Shown: positions 1 through 8,440, counted from the stretch's first letter. The stretch is 64,000 nucleotides of DNA from Pedobacter sp. L105 (GCF_009765875.1 NZ_LMUP01000009.1:249932-313931), one strand, 5' to 3'. The notes: a model not told the origin generated them from the sequence alone. Numbers and translations are program-made.

Positions 1-990
1 GGCAATCAGGTTGTCGTTACATCGCCTGTTAAAAAGAACGTAGTATTCGAAGTTGTTTTAGAAGAGGGAATGACCAGCAGGCCTTTTCTAATCGTATACG
101 ACGGGCAAGGGATAGATCCTCGTGGTTTGTCCACTGCGAGAAAAACAACGATACAGCCTAAATCTAATACTTGCAGCTCATACATCTTCGAATTGAAAGA
201 TCAATCCAAACCTTTATATTTTTCCTTATTGCTTACTGGTTATCTAATGGATGTAACCATAGCCAGGGAATTTCACTTTGAACCAGGAGACAATATTAAA
301 ATAACAGTACATAAAACTGATGTCCCAAATATTTATGATCTTGACTTTTCTGGCCGTGCTTCTGGAAAATACAGATGCCAGAATGAATTTCTATATGCGG
401 TAGAAACGGATACGGTAAAGGTATCGCCAGAGTTCACAAAAGACAATCAGTATCACAAGAACAACCAATCGTTCAGGTATACTTACCTGCTTTATGATCT
501 CATAGAGAAGTACCAGCCAGAAATGTCTGATTATTCTTATCACTTATTACATGCTGATGTGCTAGGCAATATGGGAAGACATCTCTTAACCGATCTGCAG
601 GTTAAGCTGCATAATCAGCTGTCAAAAAGAGACACAACGGGTTTCAAAGCTTTAGCGAAGAGTTTTTCTGATCAATACCAATTTGTTGATGTGCGCAATA
701 TCCCTGATAGTGTTTTATTAGATTCTAAGGAATATGCGCTGTTTATGATCGAAAGCATAAAAACGAAAGTGTTAATTGATTTTGAAACTGTTAATTATGC
801 CATTGTATATGAAAGAATTAAAAAGTTAGGTAACCCAGTTTTAAGGGATAAAATGATCGCTACGCTGTTTAAATATTATATCAGGTTGGAAGATGATAAT
901 GGATCAATGATAATTGATGCGTTTGCTGTAGTGAAAGATAAGGAATGTCTGGATATCCTGAAAAAACTTATTGACTATCAACAAGTTTAA
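1..990 (+). CDS. Unrecognised protein, 5' end outside window; resembles N-terminal region of TlpA-like proteins
   Basis: The frame is open from the first base, so the gene starts upstream; the first internal Met is at 70. The visible 330 residues have no signal peptide or membrane segment. They look like the beta-rich then helical region that precedes the thioredoxin domain in Bacteroidota TlpA-type proteins (early segment with FHFEPGD, then a helical part with YSYHLLHADVLGN). No CxxC thioredoxin motif occurs before the stop at 988-990, so the redox domain is missing or was never there. The family call is a weak resemblance from memory; that the frame is coding is fairly sure. Confidence 0.6.
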   Translation, partial: GNQVVVTSPVKKNVVFEVVLEEGMTSRPFLIVYDGQGIDPRGLSTARKTTIQPKSNTCSSYIFELKDQSKPLYFSLLLTGYLMDVTIAREFHFEPGDNIKITVHKTDVPNIYDLDFSGRASGKYRCQNEFLYAVETDTVKVSPEFTKDNQYHKNNQSFRYTYLLYDLIEKYQPEMSDYSYHLLHADVLGNMGRHLLTDLQVKLHNQLSKRDTTGFKALAKSFSDQYQFVDVRNIPDSVLLDSKEYALFMIESIKTKVLIDFETVNYAIVYERIKKLGNPVLRDKMIATLFKYYIRLEDDNGSMIIDAFAVVKDKECLDILKKLIDYQQV

Positions 991-1062
991 AAGCTACCTG
1001 AATGTAAATGGTTCGTTAATCAATATGCGAAAATGAATCAATAACTGTAAAATCAAATTATA

Positions 1063-1302
1063 ATGAATAATCAAAGTCCTTCTGTCATTCCCAATCCCGA
1101 ATTTAACCTATTGGTTACTTATAAAGATCCAGAGAAAGTGGCAACAATCGATAGCTATTACCAAAGCTTATTCTCTAGTTTAAGATTATCCGAAAGATTG
1201 ACGGAAGAAGAAAAGGAGGGACAACGTGACTTTTTATCCAATGAATGGGAAGAGAGGCTCTTCCCGTTTTTGAGCTTTTGGAGTGTAAAAATATATGGAT
1301 AG
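1063..1302 (+). CDS. Small hypothetical protein, 79 aa
   Basis: ATG-initiated frame 73 bp after the preceding gene on the same strand. The product is acidic in its middle (RLTEEEKEGQRDF) and ends in an aromatic stretch. There is no signal peptide, transmembrane segment or motif I recognise. It could be a real small gene or a decayed end of something larger. Support is its length, codon use like its neighbours and co-directional position. Confidence 0.4.
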   Translation: MNNQSPSVIPNPEFNLLVTYKDPEKVATIDSYYQSLFSSLRLSERLTEEEKEGQRDFLSNEWEERLFPFLSFWSVKIYG

Positions 1303-1426
1303 TAATCCTGATTATTAAGAGGAATGTTATATCTTCTTAAATCCGCCGGAAATTAAGTGATCGTAGCTCGATTTACAACCTTATATATCGCAGAGATCCG
1401 GATTGATCCTATTGAAGGGATCCTTT

Positions 1427-1678
1427 ATGCATCATTATTTGAATCACAAAGGCGAAATTGTACCTTCAAAGATTAATGTTAAGGAAGCCAAATACAGCTA
1501 TAAACTTCGGATTACAAGAGGGTTCCAAGGATACATTTTAACAATGAAAAACAATAAATCTCGATTGCGGATCGACGAGGCCCAATCGCAAAATAAAAAT
1601 CAAACTAATACTTTTTTGCGCAGTCACTTAGACGAAAAGAATCAAATTATTCTTCAAATTAAAGGGCAGCATGAATAA
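1427..1678 (+). CDS. Small hypothetical protein, 83 aa
   Basis: The first ATG is at 1427; a TTG at 1403 would add eight residues. The product is basic and rich in Lys, Asn and Gln, with alternating beta-like stretches and no recognised domain. The upstream 124 bp is non-coding. The high Asn/Lys content would be expected of a chance frame in AT-rich DNA, so this is a weak call. Confidence 0.25.
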   Translation: MHHYLNHKGEIVPSKINVKEAKYSYKLRITRGFQGYILTMKNNKSRLRIDEAQSQNKNQTNTFLRSHLDEKNQIILQIKGQHE

Positions 1679-2077
1679 TTCCACACTCAGTAACAAAGAT
1701 TAAAATCAACATTTAGTGTAAGAAGCTGATAATATTCTCTAATTGTTAGTAATAGTTTTGCCGTTGGCTGTTTAGACAGCTGCAGGTTAACTTGCATGAT
1801 CGGCTTATAAAAACACAGATGGGCTTTTAAATGGACGCTTTGTTATTTCCTGATCACTTTATGTATTGGTTATTATAAGATAGTATTTAAATAGACAGGA
1901 CGCAGATTTTTATGGTATGAAATGATTTTCAGTTATCCATTATACTTTCTTCTGTAATTCATTTTTGATGTAACATCTTTATGTGTCGTATCGTATAAAT
2001 TACAAAAAGAACATTTTGGTATTCCTGATGGTTGTAGTAACACAGGCCACCAGAAATCATGGATGCTGGCCTGAGTT
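1679..2077. other. Intergenic stretch, nothing recognised
   Basis: About 400 bp of AT-rich sequence before the sigma factor gene. I see no convincing frame, repeat or strong hairpin. It presumably holds the promoter of the sigma factor gene. Confidence 0.5.
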
Positions 2078-2158
2078 TTGTTTAATCATACTTATACCAT
2101 CGACGTGAACCATAATGCCCTCCGCACACTTGCGCTAAAAGATCCCAGTCAAAATGAA

Positions 2159-2704
2159 ATGCTATTATTAGAAGGCCTCAGGGCAAATGATGAACTTTCT
2201 TTTCGCAGATTGTACAAGGATTATTCGCCTGCGTTATTGGGAATTATATTTAGAATAGTGAAGCAGGAAGAAGAAGCCGAAGATGTGCTTCAGGAAACTT
2301 TCATTAATATATCACGCAATATTCTTCTTTATGACAGCGATAAGTCAGGGCTCTTTACCTGGATGGCCAAAGTTGCGACGAATAAGGCATTAGATTATAT
2401 CAGAAGTGCCCCGGTAAGACGTGAAGGAAACAGGGTAGATATAATTGATTTAGAACAAGATTATGTGGATGAATTTCATATTAACTGTCTGAATATAGAA
2501 ACAATTGGCATTAAAGAATTAACATCTATCCTTAAGCCTATTGAATGGCAAGTGATTGATTTGATGTATTTTCAAGGTTATACACAAACAGAAGTTGCAG
2601 AAGAGTTAAACATCCCTCTGGGTACAGTTAAAACTAGAGCCAGAATGGCCATAATTGAATTGCGTAAGCAATTTATTAGACACGAGCTGATGATCAGGGC
2701 GTAA
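2159..2704 (+). CDS. ECF-type RNA polymerase sigma factor (sigma-70 family)
   Basis: Alternative sigma factor that would direct RNA polymerase to a small set of promoters. The start chosen (ATG 2159) gives 181 aa beginning MLLLEGLRANDELSF, the usual ECF opening; a TTG at 2078 in the same frame would give 208 aa. Region 2 is visible as LYKDYSPALLGIIFRI followed by EEAEDVLQETF. Region 4 carries the helix-turn-helix YTQTEVAEELNIPLGTVKTR. No anti-sigma factor gene is adjacent; the next stretch is non-coding and the next gene is on the other strand, so the control mechanism is not visible here. The family call is secure; the regulon is unknown. Confidence 0.9.
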   Translation: MLLLEGLRANDELSFRRLYKDYSPALLGIIFRIVKQEEEAEDVLQETFINISRNILLYDSDKSGLFTWMAKVATNKALDYIRSAPVRREGNRVDIIDLEQDYVDEFHINCLNIETIGIKELTSILKPIEWQVIDLMYFQGYTQTEVAEELNIPLGTVKTRARMAIIELRKQFIRHELMIRA

Positions 2705-3040
2705 ATCCCATCTTATCTATTTTCATTGAAAATGAAGAAAATTACCAATCCTTCTCAACGATTAGAGTAATATTATTGCTTATTTTTATTAAAAATATTG
2801 GAATGAAAAGACTCATCAAGTACAATAGTTTTTCCGTTTTTGGCTTACTGGCAATCATTTTTTAACCATAGTAAGGTTTATCATATCGATCAGTAAATGT
2901 AAATAATTCACCAGGATCGAAAACTCAAATCGGCTGATAATGAGTGATATGAGTTTTTTATAATTGAGGAAAATACAGCTGCCTCTGATCATTCACAGCG
3001 GAATTTACGGCATGTAGTGAAACTGGGCAGTAAGACGAGC
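2705..3040. other. Intergenic stretch with a 20-codon leader-like frame
   Basis: About 340 bp. At 2803-2865 a 20-residue frame (MKRLIK, then a hydrophobic run ending GLLAIIF) looks like an isolated signal peptide or membrane anchor followed at once by a stop. It may be the remnant of an exported anti-sigma or surface protein gene that followed the sigma factor. Nothing else is recognised. Confidence 0.3.
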
Positions 3041-3853
3041 TTAGCTGAAGTAATTTAAATTATTTTGAAATGCCCTTTTGGCATACCTTAAAACATCATG
3101 AACGGATATTTTTGACTTAACAGGATGATATAAGTGATTTTTTTTGCTACCTGTTACAAAATAAACCGGCTTCCAGCGCATGCTCCTTAAAGTGCAAAAA
3201 GAGAACCTGGGAATTGAGGGGTTTCCTTCCGTTCCGAAATCGGCTATCTGATAACCGGCATCTTTAAGAAGGGTAGGGATGAATACCTCATGATGGCCTT
3301 TCCAGCCTTGCGTTCTCATACACTGGTCGAGATAAGAAAGTGCATCATTTGACAAACGGTATATAGGGTTAAAAGACAACATCATTTGATCCTTTAAGAT
3401 GGTCTTACCCGGAGTTTCTAATGTTTGCCACCAATGCCATACAGGGTGTTCCGTGTAAGTTCTAAGATGACTGCTAATAAAATCATAGTTTTGTGCACTG
3501 GAAAATGAACCAAAGAAGTCTTTCCAGTTTCCATTAAAATTCACATCATCTTCTATACACCAGTAGTAAGCGTAATCTGGATTTCTAAGGTAAAATTGTA
3601 ACAAAGGAAAATGATTACTTCCGGGTACAATAGCATTGCCAATTGGAACGTAACCAACCTGATGTAAAATTTCATCAGTAAAAACCTCCACATCCAATTC
3701 TTTTAGCTTTGCCGGTAATATGAGGTCTTTTTTATGAAAAAGGATTTTAACATCACAATAACCACTGGTTGCTTCGACAATAGCCTCATACTTTTTCCTG
3801 AGATCTTTCGAAAAAGAGGATGCCAATATTAAGATAACTTGTTTGTCATTCAT
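3041..3853 (-). CDS. Putative glycosyltransferase-like protein
   Basis: 270 aa from the ATG at 3853, which is followed directly by a beta strand (KQVILILASSFS); upstream in-frame ATGs at 3889 and 3928 would add a basic stretch with no family features. The motif YYWCIEDDVNFNGNW holds an EDDV acidic cluster of the kind that binds nucleotide-sugar and metal in GT-A glycosyltransferases, and NHFPLLQFYLRNP lies before it. No membrane segment is seen, so it is probably cytoplasmic. The gene is single, convergent with nothing and separated by about 260 bp from the next gene on the opposite strand. I do not recognise the exact family. Confidence 0.75.
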   Translation of the reverse strand: MNDKQVILILASSFSKDLRKKYEAIVEATSGYCDVKILFHKKDLILPAKLKELDVEVFTDEILHQVGYVPIGNAIVPGSNHFPLLQFYLRNPDYAYYWCIEDDVNFNGNWKDFFGSFSSAQNYDFISSHLRTYTEHPVWHWWQTLETPGKTILKDQMMLSFNPIYRLSNDALSYLDQCMRTQGWKGHHEVFIPTLLKDAGYQIADFGTEGNPSIPRFSFCTLRSMRWKPVYFVTGSKKNHLYHPVKSKISVHDVLRYAKRAFQNNLNYFS

Positions 3854-4118
3854 AGCGGTATATATTCGGTTTAGCCTGGTAGTCTGCATTTTAAATGTGT
3901 TGCAATAGGCCTTTTGATGCAGCAACAAATTTATTTAACTATAGTTTTAACTAAAATACATCTTTCCTGTTAAACTTCAAAAAGTTAGAATATCTCCTTC
4001 CTTTATCTCCAAATGATTACAATAGATACTACAAGATGAATAGGAATTGAAGTCACTATATTAGTGAGCTGAATTTGTCAATTGATAACGCTATACACAA
4101 ATCAATTATACCTGAAAA

Positions 4119-5486
4119 ATGAAACTGCTCACCCCAAGAATTGCTTTAATGATCTCCTTGTTTTGCATCAGTTACCATGAAGTCTCTGCTTCTATAACTT
4201 ACCCTGCAATAAAAGAATCCCCGAAAAAAGACGGGGTATCTGACAATACCGCAAAAGAAGACGTAAAAAAAATGCTGCAGTCGCCCTATTTTGAGCGTCT
4301 CTATTCAAAAACTTATTATAGTTTGCTGGATAGAATGCAAAAAGATGGGTTTCTTCCCGAGTCACTTACCGGTTCTTACCAGGGGATGTTTCCCAGAACT
4401 ACCGGCGCATTGGTTTCCCTGTTTTTGGAAACAGGTCGTTACAAAGAAGCACAGTTAAACATCCAGTGTGTGCTCAATGCTATCAAAGACAACGGGATGG
4501 AGCGTATTCCCAGGGTAATTGGAAAGGAAAAAAACAAATATATCATTGTAGACGATCAGCATCAGATAGACGGACAAGCACATGTGATCCTTGCCTGGGC
4601 ACGGCTGGCTTTAAAGATAGGGCCTTCAAAATTTGAAGATGATACCTGGCCACAGGTAAGTGCGATCATGGCACGTACCTGCGACAGAACCTTTTTTCAA
4701 TACGGTACCTGGTCTATAGAACCAGGTTTAGTAAGGAACATAGCCTTTGAACATTCTAAAGAAAGCAGGATGTGGGATACCTGGGACCTCCTTACACAAA
4801 GTTTTGTAGGGGCAGCAATGAAAGATATGGCAAGGATAGCCCTGAGGCACCACTCAATAGCTTTGGCTAACGACTGGAATAAAAAACTGGGTATATTATC
4901 TGAGGGCATAAATAAACATTTGGTTACCACCCGGTATGGCGTACCAACTTATCTGGAAATGTTTCTTCCCAATTCTAATGGCGGCGTACCCTATTATGGC
5001 ATGGGCTGGGTTATGCTATCACCTGTTGCTGCAGGATGGGAAGGTGCAGATCATCAGGTCATGAAAAACACTGTCCAGGTGATGGAAAAAACCTTTTTAA
5101 AACATAGTAACAATGTAGTTTGGATGCCTACCGATGGCTACCCTGACAGCACTTTTTCTAATGAAATTATTGGAAAAGGCATGGCATGGGAAATTGATTT
5201 TGCCAGATCGGAAAGTAATTACAGCAGGATAGAAGAAATTCTGCAGCTGATAAAAGTTGTCAATGCGGCTAAGCCGATTTATATGGAAGGCGGATGGCTG
5301 GAAGGTGATGGTTTTACCCTGGCTAACAGGCTCCATGAGAATGACATTGCCAAAATGACCAGGGCTGTGTGGAAAACAAAAGATGCCGGTAACGGGGAGC
5401 AGTCTGCATGGTGGTGCTGGTCTGTAGCCAGACTAAGAAAAACTCTGGGGCTCACTCCAGAACCCTCAAGAATAAATGAAAGATAA
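4119..5486 (+). CDS. Secreted six-hairpin glycosidase-like protein
   Basis: 455 aa with a signal peptide (MKLLTPRIALMISLFCISYHE, cleavage near VSAS). The rest is a run of helices typical of (alpha/alpha)6-barrel carbohydrate enzymes: LTGSYQGMFPRTTGALVSL, QIDGQAHVILAWARLAL, MWDTWDLLTQSFVGAAM and GGWLEGDGFTLANRL. It is rich in Trp and acidic residues in loops, which fits a sugar-binding cleft. It probably acts on oligosaccharides in the periplasm or at the cell surface; substrate and GH family cannot be read by eye. It stands alone; a 34-bp perfect palindrome follows it 140 bp downstream. Confidence 0.7.
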   Translation: MKLLTPRIALMISLFCISYHEVSASITYPAIKESPKKDGVSDNTAKEDVKKMLQSPYFERLYSKTYYSLLDRMQKDGFLPESLTGSYQGMFPRTTGALVSLFLETGRYKEAQLNIQCVLNAIKDNGMERIPRVIGKEKNKYIIVDDQHQIDGQAHVILAWARLALKIGPSKFEDDTWPQVSAIMARTCDRTFFQYGTWSIEPGLVRNIAFEHSKESRMWDTWDLLTQSFVGAAMKDMARIALRHHSIALANDWNKKLGILSEGINKHLVTTRYGVPTYLEMFLPNSNGGVPYYGMGWVMLSPVAAGWEGADHQVMKNTVQVMEKTFLKHSNNVVWMPTDGYPDSTFSNEIIGKGMAWEIDFARSESNYSRIEEILQLIKVVNAAKPIYMEGGWLEGDGFTLANRLHENDIAKMTRAVWKTKDAGNGEQSAWWCWSVARLRKTLGLTPEPSRINER

Positions 5487-5626
5487 TACTTAGTTTTTGT
5501 ATAAATGTTTGAGATTTTAGTGCGGTCAAACAAGACAAACTTACCGTGTTACATAAAAGGTAATTATGACCAATGTAGAAATTTTAAAAAGGGGCAAAGT
5601 TAAGATCGAGCATAACGGGAATAGAA

Positions 5627-5660
5627 GAGCCTTCGATGTGTGTACACACATCGAAGGCTC
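5627..5660. terminator. 34-bp perfect palindrome between convergent genes, probable bidirectional terminator
   Basis: The sequence from GAGCCTTCGATGTG (5627-5640) is repeated exactly in inverse to 5660 with no unpaired base. It lies between the glycosidase gene ending at 5486 (+) and the DUF4142 gene ending at 5700 (-). There is no long T-tract, so termination is inferred from position and symmetry; a dimeric regulator site is the alternative. Confidence 0.5.
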
Positions 5661-5699
5661 GGGTTTTCAAAACCGTTTTAGCTATTTGATCAAACTATG

Positions 5700-6275
5700 T
5701 TACGCACCAAGTTCTTTTAGAATACGAGATGTAATTGCAACATGTTCTTTGAAAACCGCTAAGGATAAAGTAGCCAAATGACGACCCTGATTTTCGGCAG
5801 CGCCAGCCATTTTGCCTTTGTTAATATAGTTTTGAGCTAAATCGCGTAAAAATTCATGGTTTTCCAATTGAGCCTGAATATAAACTTTGTCAAATTCGGG
5901 ACCTGCAGGTGTTGATTTGATTTTCGCTAGGGTAGCCTTCGCTTTGGTATCCATTGCAGGAACTGGTGTACCTAAATCTTTTAATACCCCTGTTACTGCA
6001 ATAGCTTCTGCCAATTCAAATCCAGCAAATTCTTTAGTATTCTTGTTAGTTGCTTTAGTGGATGCTATTTGACTGGTAGCGAGGGAAAGTTCAGCCGGGC
6101 CAATCACGCCCATCCGAAATTCTTTTTCATTTGCTGCCATTGGGCTTCCGGCTACATAATTTGTAGCCGCCTCTGCGCTCAGGGTTTCAAGTAAGGTACC
6201 CCCTAACGTTAGGGCAGCACTAAGGGCTAATGATTTTTTCATAAAAGCCCTGCGTTGATTTGTTTCGTTTTCCAT
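5700..6275 (-). CDS. DUF4142 ferritin-like protein with Tat signal
   Basis: 191 aa. The N-terminus has a twin-arginine motif (QRRAFMKKSLALSAAL) and a hydrophobic run ending near AEAAT, so it is probably exported folded by the Tat system. The mature part is all-helical and follows the DUF4142 pattern: EFRMGVIGPAELSLATSQIA, KEFAGFELAEA, EFDKVYIQAQLENHEFL and FKEHVAITSRIL. Family members are periplasmic four-helix ferritin-like proteins of unknown biochemical role. The gene is single and convergent with the glycosidase gene. Confidence 0.85.
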   Translation of the reverse strand: MENETNQRRAFMKKSLALSAALTLGGTLLETLSAEAATNYVAGSPMAANEKEFRMGVIGPAELSLATSQIASTKATNKNTKEFAGFELAEAIAVTGVLKDLGTPVPAMDTKAKATLAKIKSTPAGPEFDKVYIQAQLENHEFLRDLAQNYINKGKMAGAAENQGRHLATLSLAVFKEHVAITSRILKELGA

Positions 6276-6412
6276 GGTTTGATAACTCAGGTTAAGTGAT
6301 TATGTTTCTAATATTCGCACCAGTCTAAGGAGTAAACTCGTTTTAACTAATATTATACCTTTTGAATTATCCTCTTAAAAAAAAACAAAATAAATTATAA
6401 ATTTAGTTCAAA

Positions 6413-6703
6413 TCAAATTCTATACCTTGGAAGATTGATTTCCTGCGCTTGCGGATAGGGTGCCCGATTAGTCATGCTTACATCTTTACGAATATTCTGG
6501 TGCGTTTTATATTGCCTCTCGTCAGAGTTTGAAAACCGTGGATCTGGAATAAAAGGCATCTTTGCCATCTTAGTAATGGTAACGGTAGGGAAGTGATAAT
6601 CAACCTCTACCTGGCCTAACAACAAATAACAGCCACCGCCCTGAAAGGTATAAAGTTCCAGGCTTTTCTTAAAATGTGCAGCTCCGTAATTGGAACTATT
6701 CAT
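6413..6703 (-). CDS. Hypothetical protein, 96 aa
   Basis: ATG-initiated frame with balanced composition (Gly-rich LYTFQGGGCYLLLG, then VEVDYHFPTVTITKMAKMPFIPDPRF and a basic tail), unlike chance frames in this AT-rich area. No signal peptide or recognised domain. It follows 138 bp after the DUF4142 start on the same strand, so the two could share a transcript. Function unknown. Confidence 0.4.
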   Translation of the reverse strand: MNSSNYGAAHFKKSLELYTFQGGGCYLLLGQVEVDYHFPTVTITKMAKMPFIPDPRFSNSDERQYKTHQNIRKDVSMTNRAPYPQAQEINLPRYRI

Positions 6704-7202
6704 GCCAACTACAAAGCGATGAATTTTGGAAGTACTTGTTTCATAATTTCGTTTGTTGTGGTTCTAAAATGTAATAGTTTACTATAGGCGGCGTAAAAAA
6801 GCATTAATGGGATTTAAAGCAGCCATAAGGTTACATAGCTAACCCGACCAAAAGGCTCATCTCATTATTTATTGAACTCATACAAATTTATATTTGGTTT
6901 GAGATTCAATTTCTAAAATTGTATTTATTAATTAAAATTATTTACATCAATAAAGTTATTCCCGTGGTAAACTGCCAAATTATATCAGTTTATTTATAAA
7001 AATAAATATTATAATCTACTAGTAATTAATTATACATATTAAAATTAATTATTATATTATTATTTTTTGTAGATTTTACTATAAAATATTAAAATTGAAA
7101 TTCATTATTTTTCTGAATGAATTTAATTTATGATAGTAACAAAAAATTATAATTATTATATTTTGTCAATTTAAATTGAGACGGTTTTGACTTCGGTTTG
7201 TT
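6704..7202. other. Very AT-rich non-coding stretch
   Basis: Roughly 6880-7170 is almost only A and T, with no frame of note. It separates the ordinary genes on the left from the repeat-bearing stretch on the right. It could be a curved or easily melted region, or a boundary of transferred DNA. Confidence 0.5.
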
Positions 7203-7275
7203 TTGGTAGGGTGTTGGTAGGGGGTTGGTAGGGTGTTGATAGGGGGTTGGTTCGGGTAATAGCCGAACCAACCCC
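7203..7275 (+). repeat. 11-bp G-rich tandem repeat ending in a 13-bp-stem hairpin
   Basis: Four units of 11 bp follow each other exactly: TTGGTAGGGTG (7203), TTGGTAGGGGG (7214), TTGGTAGGGTG (7225) and TTGATAGGGGG (7236), with a partial fifth at 7247. The last unit runs into a perfect inverted repeat, 7243-7255 against 7263-7275, with a 7-base loop. The G-runs on the plus strand could form a quadruplex. The unit length excludes a simple coding repeat. Confidence 0.8.
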
Positions 7276-7620
7276 GAAAATTAGCCGATCCAAGGCTTGT
7301 TTAAGGCAAACTTAATATTAAACTAGAATATAACCAAACAAGCTGTGTCTAATGCTGGTTAAAGAGAATGTTATGTATAGGACTTGTTGATATTCCTTCA
7401 ATTAGAGTAGAGTTTGGCAGAGATTCAAGACGATGGAAATTTTATAATCCTTAATAACTGCGTTAATAGATTATGGAAAACTTGAAATGGATTTTATAGA
7501 TAATCTTATAGATGTTCTTTTGCATTATAGCTTGCAATTGGTTGACCTGATTAGGAAAAATAAACTTAAAAATCAGTTTTCATAATATCTATATCTTAGA
7601 AGTATGGATTAATGATAATG

Positions 7621-7791
7621 CTATTTACATACACCGCAGGTTCCGCCATCTTTCTTACAATGCTTGCAATATTTACAGTTCTTGCAGGCTCTGCAGGTTT
7701 TGCTGCCGGTGCAGGTAGCCATTGTTTTAGAAGGTATGTGGTTCCCCATAGTAGTCAGTATGATAGCTGTTAGTATGATTAGATATCTCAT
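7621..7791 (-). CDS. Small secreted cysteine-rich peptide, 56 aa, 8 Cys
   Basis: ATG at 7791 opens a 56-codon frame ending in TAG at 7621-7623. Residues 1-15 (MRYLIILTAIILTTM) form a short basic-hydrophobic signal sequence. Residues 24-56 hold eight cysteines, mostly spaced CxxC: MATCTGSKTC, then CRACKNCKYCKHCKK and a GGTCGVCK end. Apart from the leader it is nearly all Cys, Lys, Thr and Gly. Internal ATGs at 7749 and 7722 would remove the leader. The pattern suggests a metal-binding (metallothionein-like) or disulfide-knotted extracytoplasmic peptide; I know no named family for certain. It is a lone gene in an otherwise non-coding area. Confidence 0.75.
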   Translation of the reverse strand: MRYLIILTAIILTTMGNHIPSKTMATCTGSKTCRACKNCKYCKHCKKDGGTCGVCK

Positions 7792-7845
7792 AGCTGATAT
7801 TTTTTGATAATGTAATATAGGATTAATTATTCTTTAAACAAAAAG

Positions 7846-7892
7846 GATAAAACCGCTACACATTCATCTTATGAAGATGCAGCGGTTTTATC
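7846..7892. other. Two-tier stem-loop
   Basis: A perfect 12-bp stem, 7846-7857 (GATAAAACCGCT) with 7881-7892, encloses a second hairpin, CATCTT (7865-7870) with AAGATG (7874-7879) and a 3-base loop. It has A-rich and T-rich flanks like a bidirectional terminator. It sits 55 bp upstream of the Cys-rich peptide start, so it could also be part of that gene's control region or end an unseen small RNA. Confidence 0.5.
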
Positions 7893-7975
7893 AGTTTATG
7901 GATGACTGATAAAGTGTTTACGATTACGAATTTATATGGCCAAATTTGATATTCTCTGAAGATACGCTAAAAATA

Positions 7976-8035
7976 TATGCGGTTCGACTCCGGCACCGTG
8001 TACAAACTCTCTCTAAAGCACTTTGAGAGGCGGTT
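7976..8035 (+). other. tRNA-3'-end-like fragment followed by terminator-like hairpin
   Basis: GCGGTTCGACTCCGGCACC (from 7979) looks like a T-loop and acceptor end of a tRNA, but no cloverleaf body precedes it. It is followed by CTCTC/GAGAG pairing (8009-8029) and T-rich sequence. Nearly the same 24 bases, also followed by a terminator, occur at 58727. A remnant of an integration site at a tRNA gene is one explanation. Confidence 0.35.
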
Positions 8036-8087
8036 TTTGGTTTTTACCGATTTTGTAATGTGCTAATTTGCCTTGTAAACGCCATTT

Positions 8088-8273
8088 GGTTCGATCTTCG
8101 GCGGTGGAGACCCAGCCGTATTAAGATCGAACCATTGGATTTCAAGCGTATGTATTCTATTATGCCATTGATGTATATGTGCTGATATGAAACAATATTT
8201 TACCGAAAAAACAATCCTTTTTTCTGCATAATACTTAGAAGGATCTCAGAAAATGCTCTTTAGAAAAAGACCG
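8088..8273 (+). repeat. Dispersed repeat, structured type, copy 1
   Basis: Starts with an 11-bp perfect stem, GGTTCGATCTT (8088-8098) with 8123-8133, enclosing CGGC/GCCG and the sequence GTGGAGACCCA. The following 140 bp end in TGCATAATACTTAGAAG and GACCG. The same element lies at 17144-17333; the last 48 bases match at about 38 positions. The core also appears in shorter repeats at 12981, 15831 and 51117. Confidence 0.75.
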
Positions 8274-8310
8274 TTTCTTGAATTTCTCTAAATTAATTCT
8301 TTTGACCTGT

Positions 8311-8322
8311 TGACAAATGTCA
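8311..8322. promoter_or_regulatory. TGACA-N2-TGTCA palindrome upstream of SDR gene
   Basis: A 12-bp perfect palindrome, 118 bp before the SDR start at 8441. The shape fits a dimeric regulator of the Crp type, and a Crp-family gene lies nearby at 10387. The link is inference. Confidence 0.3.
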
Positions 8323-8440
8323 CATGTATTTTATGCCAAATGACCTCTTCATTTTTATACAATCGATCTACTTTTGGGCTCAAGAAAAGGCGGGATATAA
8401 TCATTTATCCGCCGCGAACAAAAAACTAAATTTATAAAAA

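Noticed and set aside
5566..5781. 71-codon plus-strand frame
   Set aside because: It runs through the palindrome at 5627-5660 and into the DUF4142 gene in antisense; composition is not protein-like.
7203..7246. CRISPR array
   Set aside because: Units are 11 bp, directly adjacent and lack spacers; no cas gene is present in the window.
7976..8000. Possible complete tRNA gene
   Set aside because: Only a T-loop/acceptor-like end is present; no D-arm, anticodon arm or 5' acceptor strand can be drawn upstream.
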